From: Clostridiales bacterium
GTDB lineage: Bacteria > Bacillota > Clostridia > Lachnospirales > UBA12420
DNA: 64,000 nt
NCBI GenBank assembly: GCA_003452395.1
Contig: DMOI01000045.1
Coordinates: 1 to 64,000, forward strand
Direction of reading: 5' to 3'
The position numbers and the translations under genes are program-made. The notes below the pieces were generated by a model. The model was not told the origin of the DNA and made no database searches. It worked only from the letters and a program-made list of their open reading frames with translations. Shown here piece after piece: positions 35,764 to 45,944 of the stretch; the first letter of the stretch is position 1, and each line of letters opens with the position of its first letter.

Positions 35764-37104
35764 TTATTCCCACGTTATCGTATATGCATCCCCCGCACTA
35801 GCTCCGCTCGCTCCATCTAGTGTCATACCCGACGGACTTAAAAACAAAGCGGGCCGAACTCCGTTGTTACCGATATAGACGTAGTTGCAGTTCACCTCGC
35901 CACTCGCGAACACGTAGCGGACGTAGTACGAATTAAGCGCATAAGAGTCCCTTAGCCAGTAATACCCATACGCCCCTGTATTTAATCCTACATCTGTATA
36001 GCCTCCTGCTGTACTTTGCGTTACTGCTTCACTCGTTGGATATGCTTTTGTCCATGCTACTCCATCCCCTAGTGCCCCATTACTATATACATAGTCATTT
36101 AATTCCTTTATTCCTAGTAAAAATACACTTTCTGTCGTGTCTTTATAGTTTGCACTTACATAGTTTTCTACTGCTGCACTTGCATTTGTTGCTGTATATG
36201 TATGACTTGCTGTTCCTCCTGTTTTTGCGGCTGTTGCTGCATCTGTATTTGCTAGTATTGTTTTATGGGTTACTGGCATTATTTTACTTCTTTCTACTCC
36301 GTTAAAGTTTCCATCTGCCAAAAATCCTTTTTCTGCATCATATGGGTTGAAGCTACTATATACTCTTGCTGCGGTTGGCGAAAAGTATCCTAGCCAATCT
36401 ACTAATCCAGCTCCTGCACTACTGTTTAGCCATGCTTTTAGGTTGCTTTTATCCCAGTAGTTACTTCCGTATGTTCCTCTATCTGCATCTCCCCCTGCTC
36501 CTGTTATCAGGTTTTCTCCTGTTGCGTCAAATGGTTTTATGCTTATTATTTTATCACTAAATAGCATGAGGTCTCCCTCGTGTAGTCCACTTCCTGGATT
36601 CGCTGCTAGGTATGCTGCGTCTACTTTGTTTATTACTCTCCATACGATTGGTTGACTTAGATATGTCCCGAATTTTAGGTAGTTTCCTACTGGCACATCT
36701 GCTACTACTGGTGGCTCTGGTTCTCCTCCACTTGCTACTCCTGTTACTTCTACTAGTGGCTGATTTACTGTTGCTATTCCTGTTACTGACGAGACAACTA
36801 CTTTATACTCTTTTTCTGGATCTGTTGGATATATCGGATTTACGGGTAGCTCTTTTATATATCCTCCCGCTATCATTTCTGGTATACAGTCTGTATCATC
36901 TACTATACTATCTTGTGCTAATAGGTAGCTCTGTGCCTGTTGTTGTAGCATTCTCACATTTGCATTGTGTGCTATCTGCTTTGCTGTTTCGCTCTTATTC
37001 ATGAATATTGGTATTGCTATTGTTGCTAGTGCTGCTAGTATTACCAGTACTGCTAATAATTCTAATAAAGTGAACCCTTTTTTGTTTTTTCTTTCAACTT
37101 TCAA
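35764..37104 (-). CDS. Prepilin-type protein with C-terminal DUF6273-like domain (putative diversified surface protein)
   Basis: A 446-residue protein. Residues 9-33 (KGFTLLELLAVLVILAALA) are a class III prepilin signal and pilin N-terminal helix. A helical stalk follows (AKQIAHNANVRMLQQQAQSY) and a short linker ending LVEVTG. From about residue 135, a DUF6273-like domain runs through WRVINKVD, LKAWLNSSAG, YYWLRDSY and NGVRPALFLSPSG to a GASAGDAYTI ending. Bases 35830-35960 are strongly GC-rich (33 of 60 bases G or C at 35881-35940), and 15 of 23 codons there end in C. That is out of character for the AT-rich gene and typical of adenine-mutagenised DGR variable repeats. TTG start at 37104 with GGTGAT ahead. 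Likely exported by a type IV pilus-like system; no pilus assembly gene is nearby. Confidence 0.8.
   Translation of the reverse strand: MKVERKNKKGFTLLELLAVLVILAALATIAIPIFMNKSETAKQIAHNANVRMLQQQAQSYLLAQDSIVDDTDCIPEMIAGGYIKELPVNPIYPTDPEKEYKVVVSSVTGIATVNQPLVEVTGVASGGEPEPPVVADVPVGNYLKFGTYLSQPIVWRVINKVDAAYLAANPGSGLHEGDLMLFSDKIISIKPFDATGENLITGAGGDADRGTYGSNYWDKSNLKAWLNSSAGAGLVDWLGYFSPTAARVYSSFNPYDAEKGFLADGNFNGVERSKIMPVTHKTILANTDAATAAKTGGTASHTYTATNASAAVENYVSANYKDTTESVFLLGIKELNDYVYSNGALGDGVAWTKAYPTSEAVTQSTAGGYTDVGLNTGAYGYYWLRDSYALNSYYVRYVFASGEVNCNYVYIGNNGVRPALFLSPSGMTLDGASGASAGDAYTITWE
35830..35960 (-). other. Candidate DGR variable region in the 35.8 kb prepilin-like gene
   Basis: It encodes SYYVRYVFASGEVNCNYVYI and flanks, ending at a GTTCGGCCCGC block. 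Consecutive codons include TAC, TAC, GTC, CGC, TAC, TTC, AAC, TGC, AAC, TAC, GTC, ATC, AAC, AAC: the spectrum expected from AAC-type codons after adenine-specific mutagenesis. Boundaries are approximate. Template and reverse transcriptase were not found in the window. Confidence 0.5.
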
Positions 37105-37323
37105 CTTTAATCACCATTCCTCTTATTAAATTTTGCTATGATGTTTTTTCTTAGGTTATATGTATTTCATTGCTTTGCATGATTTATCCAGCTTTTTATC
37201 TTGTCTAATATTATCATTTTTCCAAGTACCAGTCAAGAATTTTTTGTAGAGTTTTTTGTTTTGAAAATAAGTCCCTCTTAATGACAAAATAAAGACAGAT
37301 TACTAATCTGCCATTATTTCTTC

Positions 37324-38535
37324 TCAACTTTCCAGTTTTCTCTTCCTCGCTGCGACTATCTTTAATACTACAAGCTTAACCACCCCTGCTGTTGGTACTG
37401 CTAGTATCATTCCTACAAGCCCGAATTGTATTCCAACAATTACTGCAAGTAGTATAAATACTGGATGTAGACCAACACTTTGTCCTACTATTCTTGGTAC
37501 CAATATATTTCCATCTATTTGTTGTATTACACCTAGTACTATAAGTGCATAGAGTGCTGTTATTGGTTCTGGACTAAGTAGTCCTATAACAACAGCTACT
37601 GCAACTCCTATAAAGGGTCCGAAATATGGTATGATATTAGCTAGTCCCGCAAAAAGTCCTACAAGAAACGCATATTCAAGTCCAACTATACTTAAAGATA
37701 TTATACTTATAGCTGCTACTATTGAACAATCGAGAAGCTGTCCACGTATAAACTTTGAAACAACACCGTCAACTTCAATCAAGAATCTGTTTATTCTATT
37801 ACAATATCGTTTAGGCAATATAAGCCTCTGCCCTTCTTTATAAATCTTCTCAAAAAATTCTAAATCAACCATTATATAAAATGCAAGGACTAAAGCAAGC
37901 ATGAAACTGATCAGATTGTCCATTATTCCACTAAATAGATTTATTATAAAATCAAAAATAACTTGACCAACATTTCCAATTCCCTGTACAAACTCAGTTA
38001 CCTTATCTTTCAAATCAGTAGATAGCAAATGACTTGCATCAAGTCTAGCCTTTAGATTTGATTCTAAAAATACCTTTGTTTCATCCATATAGTTCTTGGT
38101 TCCGCTAATTAATGAATCTAAATTTGTAGTTTCTAGTTTTCCTTTTATCATTACAAATCCCATAATAATTACAGTTGTAATTATTGAAATAATTAATACA
38201 TAAGTCACCAAAACACTAACAAATGTTTTAAACCTTTCTTTCTTCTTAATTTCTTCTCCATTTTGTTCTTTTTTGCGACGCCTTTTTATAATTTCTTTAA
38301 ACAAACCCTTTTTAATCCAAACAGATATTGGGTATAGTAGGTAGGCTATTATAAGTGCAATCCAAAGTGGTTTTAGTACACCTAATACATATAAAAATGT
38401 ATTCAGTATTATCATGCAAACTTCCGGTATTACATTCACTATACTACTTAATATGTATATTATGGTGAATGATAGAATAACGTAAATGCTCACCTTTATT
38501 GCTACCCTATCCACATGATCAAAATTATATCTCAT
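37324..38535 (-). CDS. AI-2E/YtvI family transporter-like membrane protein
   Basis: A 403-residue protein with about eight transmembrane segments and the AI-2E transporter family pattern: VIPEVCMIILNTFLYVLGVLKPLWIALIIAYLL, VVSKFIRGQLLDC, LANIIPYFGPFIGV and GNILVPRIVGQSVGLHPVFI. Members export autoinducer-2 in a few species, but most have no known substrate. ATG 38535 follows GAGGAGG, 16 bases after mutL. Confidence 0.9.
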   Translation of the reverse strand: MRYNFDHVDRVAIKVSIYVILSFTIIYILSSIVNVIPEVCMIILNTFLYVLGVLKPLWIALIIAYLLYPISVWIKKGLFKEIIKRRRKKEQNGEEIKKKERFKTFVSVLVTYVLIISIITTVIIMGFVMIKGKLETTNLDSLISGTKNYMDETKVFLESNLKARLDASHLLSTDLKDKVTEFVQGIGNVGQVIFDFIINLFSGIMDNLISFMLALVLAFYIMVDLEFFEKIYKEGQRLILPKRYCNRINRFLIEVDGVVSKFIRGQLLDCSIVAAISIISLSIVGLEYAFLVGLFAGLANIIPYFGPFIGVAVAVVIGLLSPEPITALYALIVLGVIQQIDGNILVPRIVGQSVGLHPVFILLAVIVGIQFGLVGMILAVPTAGVVKLVVLKIVAARKRKLES

Positions 38536-38551
38536 TTTTTATTCCTCCTCT

Positions 38552-40348
38552 TTACACAATCCGTTTAAATTTCTTCTCTATCTCGTATCTATTCATAGAA
38601 ATTATTACTGGTCTTCCATGTGGACAATGAAATGGATTATCTAAGTTCATAAGATCATCTATCATCCTCTTACTCTCATCAAAGCTCATTTTATCATTTG
38701 CCTTCACTGCTGATTTGCAGGCAATACTTGCTATCTCTTGTTCTTTATTTTGATATGCGTTACTCACTTCTTTCACTAGCATCTGGTCAACAATGTCAAG
38801 AAAAAATTGTGCGTTACTTGGTTTGTTTAGTATTATCGGCACTTCCCTAATTGCAAAAGAATTTATACCAAACTCTTCTATTTCAAAACCAAATTTTTTT
38901 AATATATGCAAGTTCTTCAAAATAATTTCTTTTTCTCTTATAGATACTTCTATTACCATTGGTTGCAGTAATTGTTGGGATATTATATGATCTGACACAA
39001 ACTCACTCATAAGCTTCTCGTATAAAACTTTCTCGTGTGCAGCATGTTGGTCAATTATGTACATACTACTTTCGTGTTCTAAAACCCAATATGTATTAAA
39101 TATTTGCCCAACTATTTTATAGTCCTTTAATACTTCTTTTTTTTCTATTATTTTATTTTCATTTTCCTGCACTATATATTGCTCTGTAAAATTAGGTTGG
39201 TAATAAGTTTCTTTAGCTACTACTGGTTTTTGTCTTAAAATGCTCATAGAATTTTCTTTTAATACATGATTTTCAACTTCAAATGCCTCTTTAATGTGGC
39301 TCTTATCAAGTTCCGCTTTAACCTCTTTTTCTTCACTTAGAGGAATATCCACTATAAACGATTCGTTTTCTAATACTTTTTTTATAGCTTGATATATAGC
39401 ACTACACACCTTTTTTTCTTCTTTAAATCTTACTTCTATCTTGGTCGGATGTACATTTACATCAACCTCATCAGGTGGCATATTTATTTTCAATACGCAG
39501 AAAGGAAATCTTTTTATCATCATATAAGGCTTAAAGGCGTCTTCTAGATAATTCTCTATTCCTGTACTTTTTATATATCTTCCATTTACAAAAAAGTTTT
39601 CATACATTCTATTTGCTCTATTCACCTCAGGTTTTCCAATAAACCCTTCTACTCTTATATTATTTTCATATTCATTTATTTCTAACATTTTTTTGGTTAT
39701 ATCTCGTCCATATATATTAAATATAACATTATTTAAATCATTATTCCCAGTAGTGAAAAAAACTACTTTATTATTATTTATAAATTTAAACGATACTTCC
39801 GGATGTCCAAGTGTCATCTTACTAAGAATTTCTTCTACAAAGGCCGCCTCAGTCATGTCAGTTTTTAAAAATTTTCTCCTTACTGGCGTATTATAAAATA
39901 TATTTTTTACTATCATTGTAGTCCCTTCTGGACAACCAACTTCACTTTCTTCAGTAATCGTTCCACCATCTATCTGCATTCTAATACCAGTCAGTTCATT
40001 ATGCTCCTTTGTTATTATCTCTACCTGGGATATTGCTGCTATGCTCGCAAGAGCCTCTCCCCTAAAACCCAAAGACAGAATACTACTTAAATCATTCTCG
40101 TCCGTGATTTTACTTGTTGCGTGACGAATAAAGGCAGTTTTTACGTCAGCTTTTGGTATTCCTGTCCCATTGTCGGTTACACGAATAAAAGATATCCCAC
40201 CATTCTTCAACTCAACAGTTACCGCAGTAGCATTTGCATCAATAGAGTTTTCTACGAGTTCTTTTACTATAGAAGCTGGTCTTTCAACCACTTCTCCAGC
40301 AGCTATTTTATTTATGGTTTTGTTGTCTAGAATGTTTATTTTGTTCAA
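38552..40348 (-). CDS. mutL: DNA mismatch repair protein MutL
   Basis: A 598-residue MutL: N-terminal GHKL ATPase (INKIAAGEVVERPASIVKELVENSIDA; DNGTGI; GFRGEALASIAAI) and C-terminal endonuclease domain with DQHAAHEKVLYEKL, ACKSAVKA and CPHGRPVI, so it is the nicking type found in bacteria without MutH. TTG 40348, five bases after AGAGGTGA, gives the family-typical MNKINIL start and is preferred to the GTG at 40357. MutS is not in the window. Confidence 0.96.
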   Translation of the reverse strand: MNKINILDNKTINKIAAGEVVERPASIVKELVENSIDANATAVTVELKNGGISFIRVTDNGTGIPKADVKTAFIRHATSKITDENDLSSILSLGFRGEALASIAAISQVEIITKEHNELTGIRMQIDGGTITEESEVGCPEGTTMIVKNIFYNTPVRRKFLKTDMTEAAFVEEILSKMTLGHPEVSFKFINNNKVVFFTTGNNDLNNVIFNIYGRDITKKMLEINEYENNIRVEGFIGKPEVNRANRMYENFFVNGRYIKSTGIENYLEDAFKPYMMIKRFPFCVLKINMPPDEVDVNVHPTKIEVRFKEEKKVCSAIYQAIKKVLENESFIVDIPLSEEKEVKAELDKSHIKEAFEVENHVLKENSMSILRQKPVVAKETYYQPNFTEQYIVQENENKIIEKKEVLKDYKIVGQIFNTYWVLEHESSMYIIDQHAAHEKVLYEKLMSEFVSDHIISQQLLQPMVIEVSIREKEIILKNLHILKKFGFEIEEFGINSFAIREVPIILNKPSNAQFFLDIVDQMLVKEVSNAYQNKEQEIASIACKSAVKANDKMSFDESKRMIDDLMNLDNPFHCPHGRPVIISMNRYEIEKKFKRIV

Positions 40349-40353
40349 GTTAC

Positions 40354-40857
40354 TCACCTCTTAAATGTTTTTAATATAGATAAATCTCTCATCACTATAT
40401 ACCTAGCAACTTTTTCATCTCCACTATCACCAAAATATTCATCTTCATTTTCCTCTTCCAATTTCTCTATGGCGTCATCTAAGCTCATCCAATTTACTGA
40501 AAATCCTAATCTCTGTTCCCGGAGTGTATATCTTGTCTCTTTAAGTTCACCAATAACTTTTGAAAAATAAATATATGATATTTGTATTAGCTTAAATTCA
40601 TTTCTATATTCCACTGTATGCCCTACAGCACCTATGACTTCGATATCTGCTCCAACCTCTTCCAATGTTTCTCGTCTTAACGCTTCCAATTCATTTTCGT
40701 CAATTTCGATCTTTCCACCAGGAAGTTTGTGATAATTAAGCTTCCCTACATATAACATAGCTATTTCACCCTTTTCATTCTGTAAAATAGTCATCACAGC
40801 TGTTCTTCTTTTATATATTATGTCTTGCCTATTTCCTATTTCGATTATTAGCTCCAT
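40354..40857 (-). CDS. NUDIX hydrolase
   Basis: A 167-residue protein with a complete Nudix box, [20 protein letters not shown] then EVGA, near residues 47-70, which binds the metal for hydrolysis of a nucleoside diphosphate linkage. Substrate unknown. ATG 40857 follows AAGGAAGG. The gene begins inside the extended 3' end of the YgiQ frame (29-base overlap). Confidence 0.85.
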   Translation of the reverse strand: MELIIEIGNRQDIIYKRRTAVMTILQNEKGEIAMLYVGKLNYHKLPGGKIEIDENELEALRRETLEEVGADIEVIGAVGHTVEYRNEFKLIQISYIYFSKVIGELKETRYTLREQRLGFSVNWMSLDDAIEKLEEENEDEYFGDSGDEKVARYIVMRDLSILKTFKR

Positions 40858-42706
40858 GCCGTCCTTCCTTTCTTTTGTCTTGTAATTTATAGTTTGTTCT
40901 TTGTACTTTGTTTTCTCCCTTTATAAGGCACTTTTCTCCATTTCCAATTAAATCTATTCTGCCAGCTTTTGTGAGTGCTTCATGTACCAAATTATAATTT
41001 GAGGGCCTCTTGTATTGCATGAGTGCTCGCTGCATAGCTTTTTCATGCATTGTTTTAGGAACATATATTTGCTTCATATTTTCAGGATCAATCTCCGTAT
41101 AATACATACACGTAGACATTGTTCCTGGTGTTGGATAAAAATCCTGTACCTGTTCAGGCATATAGCCCATATTGTCTCTCACATATTCCGCGAGCTTTAT
41201 AGCATCATTTAAAGTGCTACCTGGATGACTTGATATAAAGTATGGCACTAAGAATTGTCCCTTGCCTAATTTTTTATTTATTTCATCATATTTTTTTACA
41301 AATTTTTCGTATACTTCATTTCTTGGTTTACCCATTTTATCTAAAACATTATTAGAAACGTGCTCTGGCGCCACCTTTAATTGTCCACTTATATGATGTT
41401 CGCAAAGTTCATTAAAAAACGTTTCGTCTTTATCATTAATCAAATAATCAAAACGTATTCCTGACCTTACAAAAACCTTTTTTATTCCTTTTAACTCTCT
41501 AAGTTCTCTAAGTAGTTTAATATAATCCTCATGATCTATTTTCATATTTTTGCATGGCTCTGGAAATAAACACTGTTTATTTATGCAGACTCCAGATTTT
41601 TTTTGTTTATCACAAGCTAGGTTTCTAAAATTTGCAGTGGGACCCCCAACGTCATGAATATACCCCTTGAACTGGGGATCTTTAATTAATTCTTTAGCTT
41701 CTGTGACTATTGCATTTCTACTTCTTGATGTCACCATTCTACCTTGATGAAAATTAAGTGCGCAGAAATTGCAACCCCCAAAACATCCTCTACTACTCAG
41801 TAAACTAAACTTTACTTCTTTTATTGCTGATATTCCTCCTGCTTTTTCATATATAGGATGGTACGTTCGCATATAAGATAATGAGTAAACATCGTCTAGC
41901 TCCTTTGTGCCGAGTGGATCACTAGGTTTATTTTGAACTACAAAAAAATCTTGATACGGTTCAATTAAAACCTTGCCTGAAATAGAATCTGTATTTTTAT
42001 GCTGAATATTAAAACTTTCAGCATACTTTACTTTATCTTTTAATATTTCTTTAAACTCTGGTAAAATTGTATAGTCATATAGCCCGTCCAGACTCCTTGC
42101 TTTAAAAACAGTTCCTTTAATATAATTAAGATCATGTATATCTATTCCTGCATTCAAGTTATCTGCAATCTCTACTATTTGATGTTCTCCCATGCCATAT
42201 GTGAGCAAGTCAGCTTGTGAATCTATAATAATGCTCTTACGCACTTTATCATCCCAATAATCATAATGCCCAAATCTACGCAAACTTGCTTCAAGTCCAC
42301 CTATAATTATAGGTACATTGCCGTATGCTTCTCTGACTTTATTACAATAAACTATTACCGCTCTATCCGGTCTATACCCTGCCTTGTCACCTGGTGAGTA
42401 TACATCAATTTTTCTCTTCTTTTTTGCCGCAGTATAATTATTTACCATAGAATCAATATTTCCACTATTTATAAGGAATGCCAGTCTAGGTCTGCCTAGC
42501 TTTTTAAAATCTTCAATATTTTTCGGGTCAGGTTGTGGAATAATACCAACTTTATATCCATGTACTTCTAACACCCTAGATATTATAGCGGTACCAAAAG
42601 AAGGGTGATCTATATACGCATCACCTGTAACAAAAATAAAATCACATTCGTCCCAACCTCTATTATCCATGTCATACTTTGATATAGGCAAAAAATCATT
42701 GTTCAT
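40829..42706 (-). CDS. YgiQ family radical SAM protein
   Basis: A 625-residue protein with N-terminal YgiQ domain ([46 protein letters not shown]) and radical SAM domain with [16 protein letters not shown] (CxxxCxxC cluster) near residue 310. The reaction of the family is unknown. The last 25-28 residues (from about [16 protein letters not shown]) are translated from an AAAGTACA-type repeat and run into the NUDIX gene, so they look like an acquired tail. ATG 42706 follows GAGG. Confidence 0.92.
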   Translation of the reverse strand: MNNDFLPISKYDMDNRGWDECDFIFVTGDAYIDHPSFGTAIISRVLEVHGYKVGIIPQPDPKNIEDFKKLGRPRLAFLINSGNIDSMVNNYTAAKKKRKIDVYSPGDKAGYRPDRAVIVYCNKVREAYGNVPIIIGGLEASLRRFGHYDYWDDKVRKSIIIDSQADLLTYGMGEHQIVEIADNLNAGIDIHDLNYIKGTVFKARSLDGLYDYTILPEFKEILKDKVKYAESFNIQHKNTDSISGKVLIEPYQDFFVVQNKPSDPLGTKELDDVYSLSYMRTYHPIYEKAGGISAIKEVKFSLLSSRGCFGGCNFCALNFHQGRMVTSRSRNAIVTEAKELIKDPQFKGYIHDVGGPTANFRNLACDKQKKSGVCINKQCLFPEPCKNMKIDHEDYIKLLRELRELKGIKKVFVRSGIRFDYLINDKDETFFNELCEHHISGQLKVAPEHVSNNVLDKMGKPRNEVYEKFVKKYDEINKKLGKGQFLVPYFISSHPGSTLNDAIKLAEYVRDNMGYMPEQVQDFYPTPGTMSTCMYYTEIDPENMKQIYVPKTMHEKAMQRALMQYKRPSNYNLVHEALTKAGRIDLIGNGEKCLIKGENKVQRTNYKLQDKRKEGRHGANNRNRK

Positions 42707-42737
42707 TATAAATTCCTCCGTCTATCATACTCACCCC

Positions 42738-42761
42738 TATCCCTCTCTACCAGAGAGGGGA
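42738..42761. other. GC-rich hairpin between zapA and ygiQ
   Basis: CCCTCTCT pairs with AGAGAGGG across a 3-base loop, with no T tail. It may be an RNA structure between two co-oriented genes. Confidence 0.45.
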
Positions 42762-42782
42762 TACAAATTTATAGTAAGTGAG

Positions 42783-43115
42783 TTATCTTACATTTTTTCT
42801 AATTTTAAGCAAATCAATCGACAACTTTTCTATCTTATCTTTTAAAATCCTATTTTCTTGCATCAATTGACTTGTTTTTGATTCATATTCCCTGTTTTTT
42901 AGTATAGCCTTAAAATAATCATCCGTAACATTTACACTTGCAATTATAGATATATTTTGAGTACTCATTCCTTTTGCAAAATCCATTTTACGAATATCAC
43001 TATATTTTTTATCTATATAGCTCGCAACTCTCTGCATATACTCCACACTTTCTACGCCCACTAGAGTATTTGATTTTCCATCTATTGTAACATCAATTTT
43101 GTTTTTCTCACCCAT
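42783..43115 (-). CDS. zapA: Cell division protein ZapA
   Basis: A 110-residue ZapA: KIDVTIDGKSNTLVGVESVEYMQRVASYIDKK and a C-terminal coiled coil (NREYESKTSQLMQENRILKDKIEKL). It cross-links FtsZ protofilaments. ATG 43115 lies seven bases after GGAGG; the ATG at 43121 overlaps the ribosome binding site. Confidence 0.9.
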   Translation of the reverse strand: MGEKNKIDVTIDGKSNTLVGVESVEYMQRVASYIDKKYSDIRKMDFAKGMSTQNISIIASVNVTDDYFKAILKNREYESKTSQLMQENRILKDKIEKLSIDLLKIRKNVR

Positions 43116-43259
43116 ATTCATACCTCCGGGATGGTAGATTTTGAAATCTAATATATTTTATACTATTCTACTACACTTTTCCTTTTTTTTCAATAACTTT
43201 TATTTAATAACTCAACCTTTTAAACTATAAAGAACCATTAAACAAAAAAAGATATGTAA

Positions 43260-43862
43260 CTATGCTACATATCTTGATTTTAATCCATTAAGCAATGCAC
43301 TTACTGATTGTATGTATACTTCTACGTCTTCTTCCTTATTATTTGCAAAATAAGTAAGCAAACCCTCTATCATAGAATACAGTATAACTGACATTATTTT
43401 TTCTGAAACTTCTTCAATTTCTTGGTTTTTCTTTGCTTCTTCGAACAAGCTTTCAAATATTTCTTTTATTTTAATAGAATACATATCTAAAACCTTATAT
43501 TGTTCTTTAGTATTATCATTATCTTGCATCCATTTTTCAACTAAAGTTAGTAGTATACTAGTATATTTATGTCTTTTTAGGAGTTCAGTAACAATCGCTG
43601 TTACCTTATCATAAAATGAAACGCTCTTGTCATTAACAATATCTTTTATTCTACCGTGCACCCTATTTATAACAAAATCTACTGCTGATTCAAAAAGATG
43701 CTCCTTATCTTTAAAATATTGATAGACTGTAGTTCTAGAAACATTTGCCTCATCAGATATATCAGATATCCTTGTTTTTTCGTAACCCTTTACATTAAAT
43801 ATTTTAATCGCTGCTTGCATTATTTCCTTACGCTTTTGTTCGTGATCAACTATTTTTGGCAT
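43260..43862 (-). CDS. TetR-family transcriptional regulator
   Basis: A 200-residue regulator with an N-terminal TetR helix-turn-helix (KRKEIMQAAIKIFNVKGYEK then TRISDISDEANVSRTTVYQY and FKDKEHLF, residues 9-58) and an all-helical ligand domain. Target genes are unknown; no transporter is next to it. ATG 43862 follows AGGAGG. Confidence 0.92.
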   Translation of the reverse strand: MPKIVDHEQKRKEIMQAAIKIFNVKGYEKTRISDISDEANVSRTTVYQYFKDKEHLFESAVDFVINRVHGRIKDIVNDKSVSFYDKVTAIVTELLKRHKYTSILLTLVEKWMQDNDNTKEQYKVLDMYSIKIKEIFESLFEEAKKNQEIEEVSEKIMSVILYSMIEGLLTYFANNKEEDVEVYIQSVSALLNGLKSRYVA

Positions 43863-44055
43863 GCCACTTCCTCCTATTATATTTATCTTCATTACATATT
43901 TTTAATATATTTTTTTACATTATATTACATTTTGCAAAAATTCTGTTTTTCATAGTACCATTTTTGTCTAATTTTGTCAACCCGTTTTTGTGAAATATTT
44001 TTTAAGCAAAGATTGCAAGTTTAATTTCCGGATATTATTAGGATTAAGGTTAATG

Positions 44056-44511
44056 TCATTCTGGTTGTACTTCTTGATATATATAAACGTCATCCTCCAG
44101 CATCTCTATTCTTTTTTTACCTAACACATCTGCTTTTACATCTGAACTGTTTACTCCTATATATGTAGTTTCTCCTCCAAATCTTGAGATTGTTATTTGA
44201 TCATCCAATATTGCACCATTTGAAGGAATAATATCTTCATCTATTTTTAGATTGTAAACTACTTTTTTACCATCCCGATTAATCATCACAGCCAAAGAAT
44301 TATTTTGACCTAACATGTCTGGAGTATTATCAATTTTATCTATTTCAGCATTTACTTTATGTCCTCTTATGTCTCTTCCCTTTTCTGTTCCAAAACGAAC
44401 ACCATTAAGGCTTTCATTTATCATTCCTGGAATACCCGATGCCCATAATGCCATTCCCAATACTGTAGATACACAAATTTTCCCTAATGTACCTAATTTC
44501 TTTTTATTCAT
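44056..44511 (-). CDS. Hypothetical secreted or membrane-anchored protein
   Basis: A 151-residue protein beginning MNKKKLGTLGKICVSTVLGM with a hydrophobic segment at about residues 8-30 (signal peptide or anchor). The rest is beta-rich and acidic (NAEIDKIDNTPDMLGQNNSL, ISRFGGETTYIGV). No family recognised. ATG 44511 with AAAGGGGGAG upstream; the longer frame to 44586 has no ribosome binding site. Confidence 0.65.
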   Translation of the reverse strand: MNKKKLGTLGKICVSTVLGMALWASGIPGMINESLNGVRFGTEKGRDIRGHKVNAEIDKIDNTPDMLGQNNSLAVMINRDGKKVVYNLKIDEDIIPSNGAILDDQITISRFGGETTYIGVNSSDVKADVLGKKRIEMLEDDVYIYQEVQPE

Positions 44512-44660
44512 ACCATTTATCTCCCCCTTTATCTTTTTCGATTTTCTAATATTTTTTATTATACAGTATTTCCCAGTTTTTGTCAACCATATTTTGTAAT
44601 TTTTTAGTATGTTGTGTATATTTATTAGTTATTGGGTAAAATAAAAGCGAGGTGATTACT

Positions 44661-44843
44661 GTGGATAATGATTTGTTTCCAATTAATATACGACTCAAAT
44701 ATGAAATTGCGAGTGAGCTCGGTCTTTCTGACAAACTCAAACAATATGGGTTTAAAGGATTATCAGCTAGTGAGACTGGTAAAATCGGAGCTATAATGAA
44801 GAAGAGGCTTAATGAATATAAAAAAGATAATCTAGGGGATTGA
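44661..44843 (+). CDS. Small acid-soluble spore protein, alpha/beta-type
   Basis: A 60-residue protein with the SASP core LKYEIASELGLSDKLKQYG, containing the EIASELG germination-protease cleavage site, and ETGKIGAIMKKRLNEY, the DNA-binding C-terminal helix. SASPs coat spore DNA and protect it from UV and heat. GTG 44661 follows GAGGTGA at five bases; GTG 44652 is possible. Confidence 0.88.
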   Translation: MDNDLFPINIRLKYEIASELGLSDKLKQYGFKGLSASETGKIGAIMKKRLNEYKKDNLGD

Positions 44844-44868
44844 AAATATTTGAAATTTACTGTATAAT
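44840..44868 (+). promoter_or_regulatory. Sigma-A-type promoter for hslO
   Basis: TTGAAA (44840-44845), a 17-base spacer and TATAAT (44863-44868), 27 bases before the hslO start. The -35 overlaps the SASP stop codon. Confidence 0.6.
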
Positions 44869-44894
44869 CATTAAAAAACTAAGGAGTTGTTTTA

Positions 44895-45785
44895 ATGAAC
44901 GATTATATATTGCGTGCAGCAACAAAAGGCGAACAAGTTCGTGCTTTTATTTCATATAACAAAGATACTGTACAAAAAGCAAGGGAAATACATGATACTT
45001 CTCCAGTTGCATCAGCTGCACTTGGCAGAACTCTTATTGTTGCTTCACTCATGGGTGCTATGCTCAAGAATGATTCCGATTTGATAACTATACAAATAAA
45101 AGGAGATGGACCTATACGTGGGATCGTTGTTGTTGCTGATAATAAAAGCAACGTAAAAGGTTATATATACAATCCGAATGTCTCTCTTCCATTAAATAAA
45201 CTCGGAAAACTTGATGTAGGAGGTGCTATTGGTACTGGCTCTCTCATAGTTATTAAAGACTTAGGACTCAAAAATCCATATATAGGTCAGACCGAGCTTG
45301 TTACTGGTGAAATAGCCGAGGATTTTACATATTATTTCACTGTTTCTGAGCAACTGCCTTCTGCTGTGGCCTTGGGTGTTCTTGTAGATAAAGACACTAG
45401 TATCAAACACGCTGGCGGGTTTATTATTCAGGTTATGCCGGAATGTGAAGAAATCACTTTATCTACACTTGAGCAAAATATTTCGAAAATTAACTCTATT
45501 ACAAATCTTTTTGAACAAGGCAATCTTCCTGAGGATATTTTAAAAATTATATTTGAAGGCATTCCGTATACTATATATGAAACACAAAAAACAGATTTTA
45601 AATGCAATTGTTCCAAAGAACGTGTAGAAAAAGCTTTGATAAGTATAGGTATGAAAGATTTACAAGATATTTTAGGAAAAGATAAAAAAGCTGAATTAAA
45701 CTGTCATTTTTGTAATAAAAATTATGTGTTTGATGAAGAACATATAAGGAGATTAATAGATAGTGTTGGTTGTGAATTGAAGTAG
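44895..45785 (+). CDS. hslO: Redox-regulated chaperone Hsp33
   Basis: A 296-residue Hsp33. The N-terminal domain matches the family (LRAATKGEQVRAFI, GRTLIVASLMGAMLK, GPIRGIVVVAD). The C-terminal zinc centre is CNCSKERVEKAL and CHFCNKNYVF (CxC and CxxC). Oxidation of these Cys releases zinc and activates holdase activity. ATG 44895 follows AAGGAG. Confidence 0.96.
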   Translation: MNDYILRAATKGEQVRAFISYNKDTVQKAREIHDTSPVASAALGRTLIVASLMGAMLKNDSDLITIQIKGDGPIRGIVVVADNKSNVKGYIYNPNVSLPLNKLGKLDVGGAIGTGSLIVIKDLGLKNPYIGQTELVTGEIAEDFTYYFTVSEQLPSAVALGVLVDKDTSIKHAGGFIIQVMPECEEITLSTLEQNISKINSITNLFEQGNLPEDILKIIFEGIPYTIYETQKTDFKCNCSKERVEKALISIGMKDLQDILGKDKKAELNCHFCNKNYVFDEEHIRRLIDSVGCELK

Positions 45786-45797
45786 TGAATACTGTAC

Positions 45798-45910
45798 TGT
45801 CATTGCGAGAAACGTTTTTTGTGACGAAGCAATCTCATCTTTTAAGTATTAGAGAGATTAATAAAATAGGAAAAGATGAGATTGCTTCGTCATTCCTCCT
45901 CGCAATGACA
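45798..45910. repeat. TGTCATTGCGAG palindromic element, full copy
   Basis: Left arm TGTCATTGCGAGAAACG to GACGAAGCAATCTCATC and right arm GATGAGATTGCTTCGTC to CTCGCAATGACA, separated by about 45 bases. It lies between hslO and a NUDIX gene. Confidence 0.85.
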
Positions 45911-45944
45911 GTTCAAAAGAATGTGAATAAAAGGAGGTGTAAAT

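Noticed and set aside
35640..35764. Small gene of 29 codons (MEKYRKRRAAEL...) after the prepilin-like gene
   Set aside because: No convincing ribosome binding site or family. It spans the conserved hairpin, so it is more likely non-coding.
36036..37004. Plus-strand Leu-rich frames opposite the prepilin-like gene
   Set aside because: Complement of the coding strand; composition reflects the real gene on the other strand.
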